Shown here: piece after piece, positions 10,241-21,140 of the stretch
Layout of the letters: each line of letters opens with the position of its first letter
Numbering within the stretch: the stretch's first letter is position 1
From: Tolypeutes matacus
Taxonomy: Eukaryota > Chordata > Mammalia > Cingulata > Chlamyphoridae
Direction: 5' to 3'
Assembly: GCA_026826555.1 (NCBI GenBank)
Contig: JAKSZT010037198.1
Location: 6,681,775 to 6,745,774 of the forward strand
Length of the DNA: 64,000 nucleotides
Position numbers and translations under genes: made by a program
Notes under the pieces: generated by a model
Told to the model about the DNA's origin: nothing
What the model saw: only the letters and a program-made list of their open reading frames with translations
Databases searched by the model: none

Positions 10241-10742
10241 AAATGTTTGAGATTAATCAATGTTAATTCTTGATAGATAGCTGTCAATCATTTTTAGTAG
10301 TTTGGTTATTCCATTGTAAGGACATACCACATCTTATCTATTCTATTGTTGATGGATATTTGTCTCATTTCTACTTTTTTGCTTTTACAAATTTTACTCA
10401 CCTCCTGATGAGCATATCCCTTCTCTGCCCTGAAAAATATCAAACCCCAATCTCAAGAATATAATTAGGAGTGGAATTTTTGGGTTGTGTGTAGGGCGTA
10501 TGTAATTTTACTAGGTAATGCTAAAATGTTTTCCAGTGTTGTACAGTCATTGTCTTAATCTGACTCACAGCACCCAGAAGATGGAGTGACTATTTTCTCT
10601 TTTCCATCAGAGATGGTACACAACTAGTAACATTCTAGATGCCTAGGGAAGAAGTTTGATTCATTACAGACTGAATGGAGAAGAGTTCTTCCACATCCTT
10701 GCCACTCCTTAGGATTGCCTTGTTTTTTAGTTTTTCTAATTC
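10241..10742 (-). mobile_element. Old L1 ORF2/3' fragment
   Basis: Phrases such as GTTATTCCATTGTAAGGACATACCAC and TTGATGGATATTTGTCTCATTTC are the reverse of L1M-type 3' sequence ('hinged' fragments that recur at 42540 and 50880). No intact frame. Confidence 0.55.
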
Positions 10743-10757
10743 TGGTGAGGTGTTTTA

Positions 10758-10920
10758 TTTTTTATTTTTTTAAAGATTTTATTTATTTATTCATTTATCC
10801 CCCCCTTGCTGCTTGCGCTCGCTGGGCCAGCCAACCACGCCGTACGGGCGGGCTTGCCCTCACCCGGGGCCTCCCATATGGTAAATGGGAGCCCTACTGA
10901 TTGAGCCACAGCTGCTTCCC
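10758..10920 (-). mobile_element. DAS-III-type SINE
   Basis: Full minus-strand copy: T-rich tail with TTTATTTATTTATTC, C7 tract, TTGCTGCTTGCGCTCGCTGG middle, and tRNA-like head ending GATTGAGCCACAGCTGCTTCCC. TSD TGGTGAGGTGTTTTA (10743-10757) against TGGTGAGATGTTTTA (10921-10935), one mismatch. Confidence 0.9.
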
Positions 10921-10979
10921 TGGTGAGATGTTTTAGATACATCTTTTATGAATACCACATAGCTGGGTATTGTTTTGTT

Positions 10980-11330
10980 AATCCAATCTGCCAATTTTTT
11001 TTAATATATATATTTTTATAAGAGAAGTTGTGAACTTACAAAACGGTTATGCATAATGTGCAGAATTCCCATACATTACCTCTTCACCAACACCTTGTAT
11101 TGTTGTGGATCATTTGTTACAGATTAGGAAATAATATCATCAGACTATTATCACTATGGTCCATAGCTTACATTTGGTATATTTTTTCCATACACCCTCA
11201 TCATTAACACCATGTATTAGTATTGTAGTTCATGAGAGAACAGTCCATCTTTCACCATATGGTTCACTGTGTTATACAGTCCCATGCCTTGTATAATCTA
11301 TCCAAAGTGTATACTTTGTCAGTCTGCGAA
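10980..11330 (-). mobile_element. L1 3' UTR fragment
   Basis: Contains GTGAACTTACAAAACGGTTATGCATAA and GAATTCCCATACATTACC, matching the L1 3' UTR type also present at 480-616 and 43430-43560. Minus orientation, no coding content. Confidence 0.55.
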
Positions 11331-11622
11331 CCTTTAATTGAAACAGTCTATTTATGTTTATTGTAATTATGAATATTTTGGATTTATTTCTGCCACCACA
11401 TTTGTCTTTTTCCTGTCTTGTCTTTGCTTGTTTTTCTCTTTTCTGCCTTTTCTTTTTTTTCTCTGTTTTTTTTCCCTCCAATTTTTTACTTTAAAGGTTT
11501 TTCAGATCTTTAAAATAAAAGTTGAAGAAAGAGTATAATGAACACATATATACCTTTTACCTGGAGTAACTATTTAATATTTTGCTACAATCACTCTTCT
11601 CTCTATACACATAATATCTTTT

Positions 11623-11723
11623 TTTTTTTTTTTCCCCTTCCAAAGGATGTACTGGGTATTGAACCCAGGACCATGTACCTGGGAAGCAGGCACTCAACCA
11701 CTGTGCTCCATCTGCTCCCCATT
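11623..11723 (-). mobile_element. DAS-type SINE, monomer
   Basis: Poly(T) followed by a reverse tRNA-like head (GGTATTGAACCC, CTCAACCACTGTGCTCCATCTGCTCCCC). TSD CATAATATCTTTT at 11610-11622 and 11724-11736. Confidence 0.85.
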
Positions 11724-11766
11724 CATAATATCTTTTGACTGAATGATTTGAAAGTACAAATATCTT

Positions 11767-13050
11767 TTTTTAACTTTATTTTGTACATTTAAAATTGAAA
11801 ATATGGACAATAATTAAAAATAAAAACAGGGAAGTGGCTGTGGCTCAATCAGTAGGGCTCCCGTTTACCATATGGGAGGCCCCGGGTTCGGTTCCCGGGG
11901 CCTCCTGGTGAAGGCAAGCCCGCCTGCACAGCGTGGTTAGCTGACCCAGCGAGCACAAGCAGCAAGGGGGGGATAAATGAATAAATAAATAAAATCTTAA
12001 AAAAATAAAAAATAACAGATTTCTTAAATGTATTGGATACATATAAAATTTTTTTTTAATCATAGAATATGTTACACAATATATTTTGTTCATAGTAATG
12101 TAATCATACAGTATTTGTCCTTTTGTGTCTGGCTTGCTTTGCTCAATATAATTTCCTCCAGGTTCATCCATGTTGTCATATGCTTTATGACTTCATTTCT
12201 TACAGCTACATAATATTCCATCATGTGACTAGACCACAGTTTGTTTATCCATTCATCGGTTGATGGACACCTGGGTTGTTTCCAGATTTTGGCAATCATG
12301 AATAATACCGCTATGAACATGGGTGTGTAGATGTCTGTCTGTGTCACTGCTCTCGGTTCTTCTGGGTATATACCCAGTAGTGGTATTGGTGGGTCATGTG
12401 GCAAGTCTATATTCAACTTCTTTAGGAACTGTCAAACAATCTTCCACAGGGGCTGTACCATTCTGCATTCCCAACAGTGAATAAGTGTTCCTATCTCTCC
12501 ACATCTCTCCAACACTTATAGTTCTCTGTCTTTTTAATATTGGCCATTCTGATAGGTATGAAATGATATCTCATTGTAGTTTTGATTTGCATTTCCCTAA
12601 TCATTAGTGATGTTGAGCATTTTTTCATGTGTTTTTTGCCATTTGTATTTCTTTGGACAAACATCTTTTCAAGTCTTTTGCCCATTTTTTAATTGGGTTG
12701 TTTGTATTTTTATTGTTGAGTTGTAATATCTCTTTATATATCCTACATATTAAATCCTTATTTGACATGGGATTTCCAAATATTTTTTCCCATTGAATTG
12801 ATTGCCTTTTCACCTTTTTGACAAAGTCCTGTGAGGTTCAAAAGTGTTTAATTTTGAGGAGGTCCCATTTATCTATTTTTTCTTTTGTTGCGTGTGCTTT
12901 GGATGTAAGGTCCAAGAAACCAAGGTCTTGAAAATGTTTACCTACATTTTCTTCTAGTAGTTTTATGGTCCTGGCTTTTATATTTAGGTCTTTGATCCAT
13001 TTTGAGTTGATTCTTGTATAGGGAGTGAGATAGGGGTCCTCTTTCATTCT
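11767..13050 (-). mobile_element. 5'-truncated L1 with ORF2 C terminus, split by a SINE
   Basis: Minus-strand L1 3' UTR (11767-12150) and ORF2 C-terminal coding (12090-13050), with peptide landmarks such as [17 protein letters not shown] and KASQTQKDKYCM. It is frameshifted several times and dead. A perfect 19-bp TSD, TTGAAAGTACAAATATCTT, flanks it at 11748-11766 and 13051-13069. A + strand DAS-III SINE sits inside at 11829-12014. Confidence 0.9.
11829..12014 (+). mobile_element. DAS-III-type SINE (only + copy of its class)
   Basis: Reads directly as GGGAAGTGGCTGTGGCTCAA (head, A box), GGTTCGGTTCCCGG (B box), GCAAGCCCGCC, CAGCAAGGGGGGGATAAATG and an A tail with several AATAAA hexamers. It is nested in the L1 3' UTR. 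The flanks are imperfect (ATAAAAACA / ATAAAAAATAACA). It is sense to UBAP2, unlike 12 others. Confidence 0.9.
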
Positions 13051-13069
13051 TTGAAAGTACAAATATCTT

Positions 13070-14409
13070 GATATTTAGCCCTAAATATTTCAGCAAGCAT
13101 CTCCTTAAAGAGCTTCTCTTGCATATAACCACAGTTATAATACCTTATAATATTACCATTCCTAGGAAAATGAATAATGATTTAATAATATCTGATATAA
13201 ATCCACATTCAGATTTTCCCAGTTGTCCACAAAATGTCTTTTATATCCTTCCCTCCCATCTAGTTAAGGTTTCTGTATTTATGTATTTTCACTGAAGTAC
13301 ACTACTGAATAATAATACATTTCTTCAATCACTGTTTCTCACTTATCAGAAATAACTGCCAGTCAGATAATCTGATAAACAACAGCTAACTATTGTTATT
13401 ACTTCAGATAATTCTCATCACTGTTAATTGCCAGTCTGTTGTAGGAAGTGTGTAATTTTTGGGCAGTTTTGGAAAGATTGAAGATGTTCTTTTTATCCCG
13501 TTACTGCTATAAAGACTCCAGGTTTTGAAACTGATGAACTGTCCTTTTGATGTATGGGAATGAGGCCAATCTATTAAATTTGATAAAAACCAGCAAGTCT
13601 TCCTTGACTACCTGGTGGGGAGGCTGAGCTTTCTTTTCTGAGTTCTTCCTATAAAATAAAGTATGACCAAATCCCTGAAGTTATAATTGTTTTTTTGTTA
13701 AAACACTTCAAATTCTGTATTCATAGTTCAGTTTTTCTTAGAATTTGCTATAATTTTGATTAACAGAGTGATAAATGTATCTTTTGTATGACCTTGATTG
13801 GTAGTTTATTTGTAGCAGCTGGTAAAAGAAAAAATTATTATTATTATTTTTTTGCTATCGAGGTGAAATTCACATAACATAAAATTAACCATTTTAAAGT
13901 GAACAGTTCAGTGACTTTTAGCACATTGACAGTGTTGCACAACTACTAACCCTGTCTTCTTCCAGAGCATTTTCATCACCCCAAAAGGAAACCCAGTAAC
14001 CATTAAGCAGTTGCTTCTCCTTCCCCACTCCCTCCAAGCCCTGGCAACCACCAATATGCTTTGTCTATATGGATTCACAGAAAGGAAACTATTCTTAATG
14101 TAAGTCAGTCACATTGAACATTTTCTTTTGATCAAGTTTTTAATAGTTATCTACTGAATGTCTCAATTTTTTCCCTCCAATCAAGTTCTCATTTTATTTT
14201 GGTAAGAACTTCCTGGTGTAATATTGATTACTTGGTGAATTGTTTGCTTTGAATTCCTGGAGACCAGGTGATCTCTTAAACTCTTAGATCTTGTACTTTA
14301 GTGTTATTAACCCTTTTTAAATTCTTTACGCTTGGGAGTCTGTTAAGGTAATGGTGGAAAAATATTCTTGTACATTATAGAATGATCCAGGTGGAAGTTA
14401 CAGGAATAA
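13070..14409. other. Intronic, mostly unique; old L1 3' fragment at 13850-14200
   Basis: 13850-14200 carries the reverse L1M 3' text (AGGTGAAATTCACATAACAT, AACCATTTTAAAGTGAACA, CCAAGCCCTGGCAACCACC). The remainder shows no gene or recognised repeat. Confidence 0.55.
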
Positions 14410-14421
14410 AAAACCTTTTTA

Positions 14422-14618
14422 TTTTATTTTATTTATTTTATTTTTATTTTTTAAAAGATTTTATTTATTTATTCATTTATCCCCCCCTTGCTGCTTGTGC
14501 TCGCTGGGTCAGCTAACCACGCCGTGCGGGCGGGCTTGCCTTCACCAGGAGGCCTCGGGAACCCCGGGCCTCCCATATGGTAAACGGGAGCCCTACTGAT
14601 TGAGCCACAGCCGCTTCC
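14422..14618 (-). mobile_element. DAS-III-type SINE
   Basis: Full minus copy with T-rich tail, C7, CACGCCGTGCGGGCGGGC middle and head ending TTGAGCCACAGCCGCTTCC. Perfect TSD AAAACCTTTTTA at 14410-14421 and 14619-14630. A short deletion removes part of the B-box region (GGGAACCCCGGGCC). Confidence 0.9.
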
Positions 14619-14630
14619 AAAACCTTTTTA

Positions 14631-16170
14631 GTTAAAATAATCTACTTAATATTTTATTGCCACAAAAGAGTGTTCATTTCTTAAGACTATTTGAGGTATT
14701 TAATTGTTCTTTGCTTATTGTTCTGATGATTTATCTCACTTGACCAAAAGACCCCAGCTGTAACAGGGTATAGCTAGCAAATCTTAAGCAAACTTGTATA
14801 GTCTGACAGGCTAGCCAGTGGAACAAAGGAATGACCAATGTCACAAAGGATCTTTTCGGGTGATAAACATGTTTTACACCTGGATTGTGGTGATAATTGC
14901 ATAATGTGGTAAATTTACGAAAAATCATTGAACACTTAAAACAGGTGAATTTTATTGAATTGAAGTCATATTGCAGTAATGTTACTGAAATTTTTTGGAA
15001 TAAATAGATTCAATGTTTTGGAATAAATTGATTCAACAACAAAAAGTGCCCAATGTACATTAACCTTCTAATCACCACCATTATGGTAGCTATTAGGATC
15101 TAGGCTAAGCATTGGAGGTACATAATCTTGTTCTTTGCTCTCCACAGGTTTGATAGACAGGTTGGCCAGGGTTATCTATCTAGTAATTTGTGGAATCCAG
15201 TTTTATCTGACTTTCAAACCTGTGCTCTTAATCACAATACTGCACTACTTTACCTATCTGGAATACTGCTATCTAGGAATGCAGCCAAGTTCTACCTGAT
15301 AAGTCAAACAATGTCCTGTAAGCACTAGAAAGGAACATTAACATGTTTGTAGTGCATAAGGCTGAAGTTTTGCAATGGATGGGCAATGAGGTATGGGTGC
15401 ACAGGTTGGGGCCCTTGAACTGGTTCAACTAGACCACCTTCACTTTCATCTGTTTTATACCTTGGTGTTTAGTCAGAGATTTGGTTGGACTTGAGTTCCC
15501 TGGCTTTAATAATAATTTAAAAATCTGCCTTTCCTTTAGTTTTTTCTTTCTGATTTTACTGGTTGTTCTAAGCAGCTGGTGAGCTGGTCTCCAAGCCTCT
15601 CCCAATTTAGATGCATTACCTGTGAAGGGGTTAGGCACACAACAGTGAGGAGTGGCAATTGATACCTCAAAGTGAGAAAAAGAGACAGAAGAAGGGTATA
15701 AAATTACACTTAACTCAGGTTGCTGTTTAGTCGTGCTCTATAGTATATTGCTAAGTGACCTTAAAAGGCCCTGGACATCAGAAAGTTAATTGCTGTTCAC
15801 ATTGTGGAACAGAAAATGAGAAAATGGGGTATATGGTCAGTATGCTTTTGAGAAAACCTGCCTGTGGAAGGTGGAGGCAAAAATGCAGGTGCAATTTGGG
15901 AGAATGGCAAGGCCAGTTTGAAGTGTAGGGATCAGAAAGAAACAAAGAGTTTGTATTTAAAACTCGTCTTCAGCTAAACAGAACTTGATAGATTTTAATG
16001 GTGTTCTAGAAGATTAAAAAGTCTGCTTTGGAATCACTTTCACAATTAAATTAATTCAGAAAAGAGATAAATGCCTGAAGTTTCAATGAAGTAAAGAGGA
16101 GGCAGTTATTGATACTGTAGATAGACGGTACCTCATAATTGATGGGTTATGTATGTGACACATTGACATC
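14631..16170. other. Unique intronic sequence
   Basis: No gene, RNA or clear repeat. Short chance frames only. Confidence 0.5.
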
Positions 16171-16181
16171 AAAACTAATAC

Positions 16182-16395
16182 CGGGAGCTGAGGTGGCTCA
16201 AGCAGTTGAGTGCCCACCTCCTCCATGGGAGGGAGGTCCCGGGTTCAGTTCCCAGTGCCTCCTGAAAAAACAAAAACAAAGAACAAGCAAAAAGCGAACT
16301 CAGGGAAGCTGATGTGGCTCAGTGGTTGAGTGCTGGCTTCCCACGTTCAAGGTCCCGGCTTAAATCCCCAGCCCCTGGTACCTCAAAAAAACCCC
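16182..16395 (+). mobile_element. DAS-type SINE, dimer
   Basis: Two tRNA-like units in tandem on +. The first has AGCTGAGGTGGCTCAAGCAG and GGGTTCAGTTCCC; after an A-rich linker the second has GCTGATGTGGCTCAGTGG and an A tail. Left TSD AAAACTAATAC (16171-16181); right copy AACTAATACT (16396-16405), which is shared with the next SINE. Confidence 0.85.
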
Positions 16396-16405
16396 AACTA
16401 ATACT

Positions 16406-16512
16406 AGGGGAGTAGATGTAGCTCAGTGGTTGAGCACCTGCCTCCTGTATATGAGATCCCAGGTTCAATACCCGGTTCCTCCCAAAACCAAAACAAAATA
16501 AAACACAAAACA
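16406..16512 (+). mobile_element. DAS-type SINE, monomer
   Basis: AGGGGAGTAGATGTAGCTCAG head with TAGCTCAGTGGTTGAG (A box) and GGTTCAATACC (B box), then CA-rich tail. Flanked by the middle (16396-16405) and third (16513-16524) copies of the same AACTAATACT target. Confidence 0.85.
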
Positions 16513-16524
16513 AAAACTAATACT

Positions 16525-17469
16525 GTACAAATGAGGGCTACCTAATTTACTCCTAGACCAGGAGGAGATTTGGGGTGTACAAATGATGTCTCTTAATTTG
16601 GGTACCTGTACTAAGTTGATGGCAGGGAGAATATAAAGGGAGGCACAGATATAAGACCTTAAGTTGCTTATTACTAAATGGGTATGGGAAGAAATGATGG
16701 CATTAAAAGGATGGCTTAAATGTTTTGAGCTCTTGGGATACTTGAAAAATATCAATCACTTGGAAAATTTTGGAAGTCTTCAAATGAGGTGGTTTCACAT
16801 GGGTTCCATTTTGGGTGCTGATATCCAATAGGTTATTGGATGTGGACTGAATCTCTGCAGAGACACAAGGACATTAGTTTTTCTTCTTAAAAAATTGGAG
16901 GCAATTCCTGATGCCAGGAGAGCATAAAATTTCTGTGAGGAGAACGTGCTCAAGGATCAAACAATTTTACATTTCATGGTGGGAGAAGGAAGTGTTGCTG
17001 CTGAGGATTTGAGGACAAAAGAGAACCAAGATGGTATAATGTTTAAGAAGACAAGAGAAGAAAGTTATGAAATATGGTGAATGCCAGAGACAGGTGGAAG
17101 AATGAGAATAGAAGCAAGATAGACAATTAGGTCGTCAATGGTGACATTGGTACTAACATTTTTTCCTTGAAAATCAGATTGAAAAAGGTTAAGGAGATGT
17201 TTAGTGAGGAAATGAAGGCAATGATTATATTCATTCTGAGAAATAACCATATTCAGCAGTCATTCCTTACAAGATGGAACAAAGTTTCCAGGAGTGCTGG
17301 GAAGGTAACTTTTCTAAGCCTTGTTTTGAGGTTAATCTGGATGTAGAGAACAGTTGTGTAGGTCTTTATATATATAAACTTGTTAGAAGGAAAAGGGTAA
17401 TGAATATTTTCTCAATAATAGTGGTAGGAAATTTCCTTATTAAGGAATTTTGTATTTGGTATTTGAATA
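16525..17469. other. Unique intronic sequence
   Basis: No recognised feature. It is A/G-rich on + around 16960-17240, with no coding signal. Confidence 0.45.
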
Positions 17470-17482
17470 AAAACTCAGCCTG

Positions 17483-17820
17483 TGAGAAGTAGATGGGCTC
17501 AACCAGTTGGTACCTGCTTACCACATGGGAGGTCCCGGGTTCGGGTCTCCGTGCCTCCTAAAGATGCCCGCACCCCACCGCAATGAGCTAGATGCTCATA
17601 CCCTGCCACAATGAGCTGGATGCCTAAAGAAGCAGATGCCACAAGTCAGCAGACGCGGCAGCCTGCGGGGAGTGGATGTGGCTCAGGCCATTGGGCACTC
17701 ACCTCCCATGTGGGAGGTCCCGGGTTCTGTGCCTCCTAGAGAAGGCAAACAAACAATGAGCAGACAAATAAGAGAACCATCTGGGGGGGGGGGGAGTAAA
17801 TAAATCTTAAAAAACAAAAC
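17483..17820 (+). mobile_element. DAS-type SINE, two tRNA heads with linker
   Basis: The first head (AGTAGATGGGCTCAACC, GGTCCCGGGTTCGGG) is followed by a near-duplicate linker containing CAATGAGCTAGATGC and CAATGAGCTGGATGC. A second head (GAGTGGATGTGGCTCAGG, GGTCCCGGGTTC), a G-run and an AAATAAATC tail follow. TSD AAAACTCAGCCTG (17470-17482) against AAAACTGGGCCTG (17821-17833). Confidence 0.8.
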
Positions 17821-17833
17821 AAAACTGGGCCTG

Positions 17834-18425
17834 GTGCATAAGTGACAGATATGTTCATGTTTAAGTGTATTGCATGACATCTCTGTGTTGATAGATGCAT
17901 TCTTCAGGTAGCAGACTTTAAAAAAAAAAAGTTGCTCTTGGCATGAGAGAAGAGTAGTAAGGATGCCATTAGAATTAAAACTACTTTTAAAAAATCAAGA
18001 CTTCATATCCTGGATCTGAAATATTTAAGAAATCAATATTTATATTTTAGGCTTACAGTTACAGCTAGAGATGCTATAGCTGCCTTGAAATAGCTTAATA
18101 GTTGGCATACTGCATTTTTATGAACCAATTGCAAAATATTTGTGTATTTGTAACAGTTGAGTACCAAATATTTTAATGGTTCATACAGAAATGTGAAAAA
18201 TGAGAATAAGAGAATATGTTAAAATATTTTAGTTCATTTGATCTTCAGTAAGAATTGAAGATTTGTCAAGTTTTGTTTGTTGTAAAAGTATATAATTAAC
18301 AGTAATGTTCAGTTTACTACATGAGAGTGGTTAGCAGAGATGCTACATTACCTGTATTCCCAAACAGTAAATTAATACAAATGATATAATGGATTGACAC
18401 TTTCAAGTGGTTATCTGAGTTGAAT
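17834..18425. other. Unique intronic sequence
   Basis: A/T-rich, with no recognised element. Confidence 0.45.
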
Positions 18426-18433
18426 TAGGTAAC

Positions 18434-18523
18434 TTTTTTTTTTTAGGAGGTACCGGGGATTGAATCTGGGACCTTATACATGGGAAGTAGGTGCTCAACC
18501 ACTGAGCTATACCCGCTACCCAC
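18434..18523 (-). mobile_element. DAS-type SINE, monomer
   Basis: Poly(T) then a reverse head (GGGGATTGAATCTGGG, CTCAACCACTGAGCTATACCCGC). Flanked by TAGGTAAC at 18426-18433 and 18524-18531. Confidence 0.85.
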
Positions 18524-18531
18524 TAGGTAAC

Positions 18532-18722
18532 TTTTTTTTTTTTTTTTTAAGATTTTATTTTATTTATTCATTTATCCCCCCCCTTGCTGCTTGTGCCCGC
18601 TGGGTCAGCTAACCATGCCGTGCGGGCGGGCTTGCCTTCACCAGGAGGCCCCGGGAACCGAACCCGGGGCCTCCCATATGGTAGACGGGAGCCCTACTGA
18701 TTGAGCCACAGCCGCTTCCCTC
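18532..18722 (-). mobile_element. DAS-III-type SINE
   Basis: Full minus copy: poly(T), TTTATTTATTCATTTATC, C7, middle domain and head ending TTGAGCCACAGCCGCTTCCC. It uses the second (18524-18531) and third (18723-18730) copies of TAGGTAAC. Confidence 0.9.
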
Positions 18723-18730
18723 TAGGTAAC

Positions 18731-19550
18731 GTTTTGAGTGGCATTGTATAGGGGATATTTCCTGCAGTTATTTTCTAACCTTATGGGTTGGCAGTTTTTC
18801 TGTGTAAAGTGTGGTTACACAGCTTTTCTCTGCTTGAAAATAAGCAAGAATTAAACTGACATATTAATTAATTGAGGTTTTGGCTTAGAGTATCAAGAAT
18901 CAAAGATGCTGATTGTGGTCAACATGACTTGACTAGAAGAAAGATTTGGTTCGTTAAACTTGTTTCCCTAAGGAGATGATGTATATCCCCTTTCTTACTG
19001 GGCCTTAGGAGGGGAAATAAATGAAAGGGGAAGGTGGCTTCCTACTTATCCCATTCCCTGTGAAGGCCTTGTGAAAGAGTGAGAAATTGATGGATGAGGA
19101 TCTAGAGTGTGGAGGTGGAGTGGGAGTGAGGGTGTGAAGACAAAAATTTCTAAAAATATGTCTGGCTCTTTATTACATACTAAGGCTATTGTTGGCATTG
19201 GATCTATCCTATTCCAATGACTCTTTGTGAACTTACTTCAGTTCTTTCCAGAAAAGGAGTGGGGAAGCCATGCAACTGAGCATGGCTAGGGAAGAGCGAG
19301 CCGTATTTGACTTGGGGTCAGGGATAAGAGAATCTGAGGTGGGGGTAGAATTTGAGGAGGTGGGCAAATTATTACCATTTTTTGTTAATAATATCTAGAA
19401 AATAGGTCTTTTTCTTTTTGGTGTGTGTGCCGGATACAAAGCATGCTTGCTTCAGTGGATGCCTGCAGATGGATGAGGTTGTCCCTTAATCACTCAAGCT
19501 TGCATAGAAGTCATTCTGCAACCTGCTCAAAATCAAGAAATGTTTGAGGG
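18731..19550. other. Unique intronic sequence
   Basis: No gene or clear repeat. Confidence 0.45.
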
Positions 19551-19956
19551 CTTACTCTTTTTTTTTTTTTTTTAAAGATTTTTATTTATTTACTTTATCC
19601 ATTTTAAACACCCCCTTCCCCATTTGCTGTTTTGTGTCCATTTGCTGGGCAATTTTCTGTGTCTGTTTCCTGCCATCTCTTCTCATCCTCCTCCTCCAGT
19701 CTTCACCAGGATTTGATCCTGGAGACCTCCGATGTAGGAGAGAGGTGTTCTGCTGCCTGCACCACCTCAGCTCCTGGCTTCTGGAGCTTTCGGAGCATCT
19801 CGTCTTGTCTCTCCCCTGTTACGTCATCATCCTGCTGCATGGCTCCTGGGGCCCCGACAGCTCAGCGGCACACAGAGCCTGGCAGCCCATGCGCCTTCTG
19901 TATATATTTTTTATTTTACCAGGAGGTCCCAGGGATCGAACCCACATCCGCCCCCC
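19551..19956 (-). mobile_element. Composite DAS SINE with deleted head
   Basis: Minus copy of the composite family: T-rich tail, second module (CACCAGGATTTGATCCTGG), linker (TTACGTCATCATCCTGCTGC) and TATATATTTTT spacer. The terminal head is broken: GGGATCGAACC jumps to CACATCCGCCCCCC, missing about 40 bases that hold the A box. It is fused to a truncated L1 3' end. Confidence 0.75.
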
Positions 19957-20020
19957 ATAAAATTTTTTTGAATCAAACAATATGTTACACAATATATTTG
20001 GTTCATAGTAACACATTCAT

Positions 20021-20128
20021 TTGAGCCACATCCGCCCCCATTTTTTTTTTTTTTTTTTTTTTTTTTTACCGGGAGGTCCCAGGGATCGAACCTGGGTCCC
20101 TCCATATGGGAGACGGACGCCCAACCAT
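20021..20128 (-). mobile_element. Circularly permuted DAS SINE
   Basis: On +, a normal minus copy reads poly(T) - B box - CCAACCAT - TTGAGCCACATCCGCCCCC. This copy starts with TTGAGCCACATCCGCCCCCA, then poly(T) (20041-20067), B box (GGGATCGAACC) and ends exactly at CCAACCAT. Joining its two ends restores the consensus without loss. It lies between 16-bp copies of ATAGTAACACATTCAT at 20005-20020 and 20129-20144. Confidence 0.75.
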
Positions 20129-20666
20129 ATAGTAACACATTCATACAGTATTTGTCCTTTTGTGTCTGGCTTGCTTCACTCAACATAATGTCCTCCAGGC
20201 TCATCCATGTTGTCATGCTTTATGACTTCATTTCTTACAGCTGCATAATATTCCATTGTGTGACTAGACCACAGTTTGTTTATCCATTCTTCTGTTCACC
20301 TGGGTTGTTTCCAACTTTTGGCAATGGTGATTAATGTTGCTCTGAACATCAGTGTGCAGATGTCTGTTCGTGTCACTGCTCTCAGTTCTTCTGGGTATAT
20401 ACCCAGTAGTGGTATTGCCGGGTCACGTGGCAAGTCTATATTCAACTTCTTTAGGAACTGCCAAACAGTCTTCCACTGTGGCTGTACCATTCTGCATTCC
20501 CACCAACAGTGAGTGAATAAGTGTTCCTATCTCTCCACATCCTCTCCAACACTTGTAGTTCTCTGTCTTTTTAATATTGGTCATTCTGATAGGCGTGAAA
20601 TATCTCATTGTAGTTTTGATTTGCATTTCCCTAATCATGAGTGATGTTGAGCATTTCTTCATGTGT

Positions 20667-21018
20667 GTTTTTTTTTGTTTTTTTTTTTTAAGATTTATTT
20701 ATTTACTTTATCCATTTTAACCCCCCCCTTCCCCATTTGCTGTTTTTGTGTCCATTTGCTGGGCAATTCTCTGTGTCTGTTTCCTGCCATCTCTTCTCCT
20801 CCTCCTCCAGTCTTCACCAGGATTCGATTCTGGAGACCTCCGATGTAGGAGAGAGGTGTCCTGCCACCTGCACCACCTGGGTTCCTGGTTTTCAGAGCTT
20901 TCGGAGCATCTCATTTTGTCTCTCCCCTGCGTCTCTCTCCTGTTACGTCATCATCTTGCTGCATGGCTCCCGGGTCCTGGTGGCTTACCGGCACACGGAG
21001 CCTGGAAGCCCATGCGCC

Positions 21019-21057
<39 letters not shown>

Positions 21058-21140
21058 TTTACCGGGAGGTCCCGGGGATTGAACCCAGGTTCCTCCATAT
21101 GGCAGACTGACGCCCAAACATTTGAGCCACGTCCTCCCCC
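20667..21140 (-). mobile_element. Composite DAS SINE
   Basis: Full-length minus copy with both tRNA-like modules, the (TA)n spacer at 21022-21040, poly(T) at 21041-21060 inside the element, and a head (GGGATTGAACCC) ending CATTTGAGCCACGTCCTCCCCC. TSD TTCATGTGT at 20658-20666 and 21141-21149. It interrupts L1 ORF2. Confidence 0.85.
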
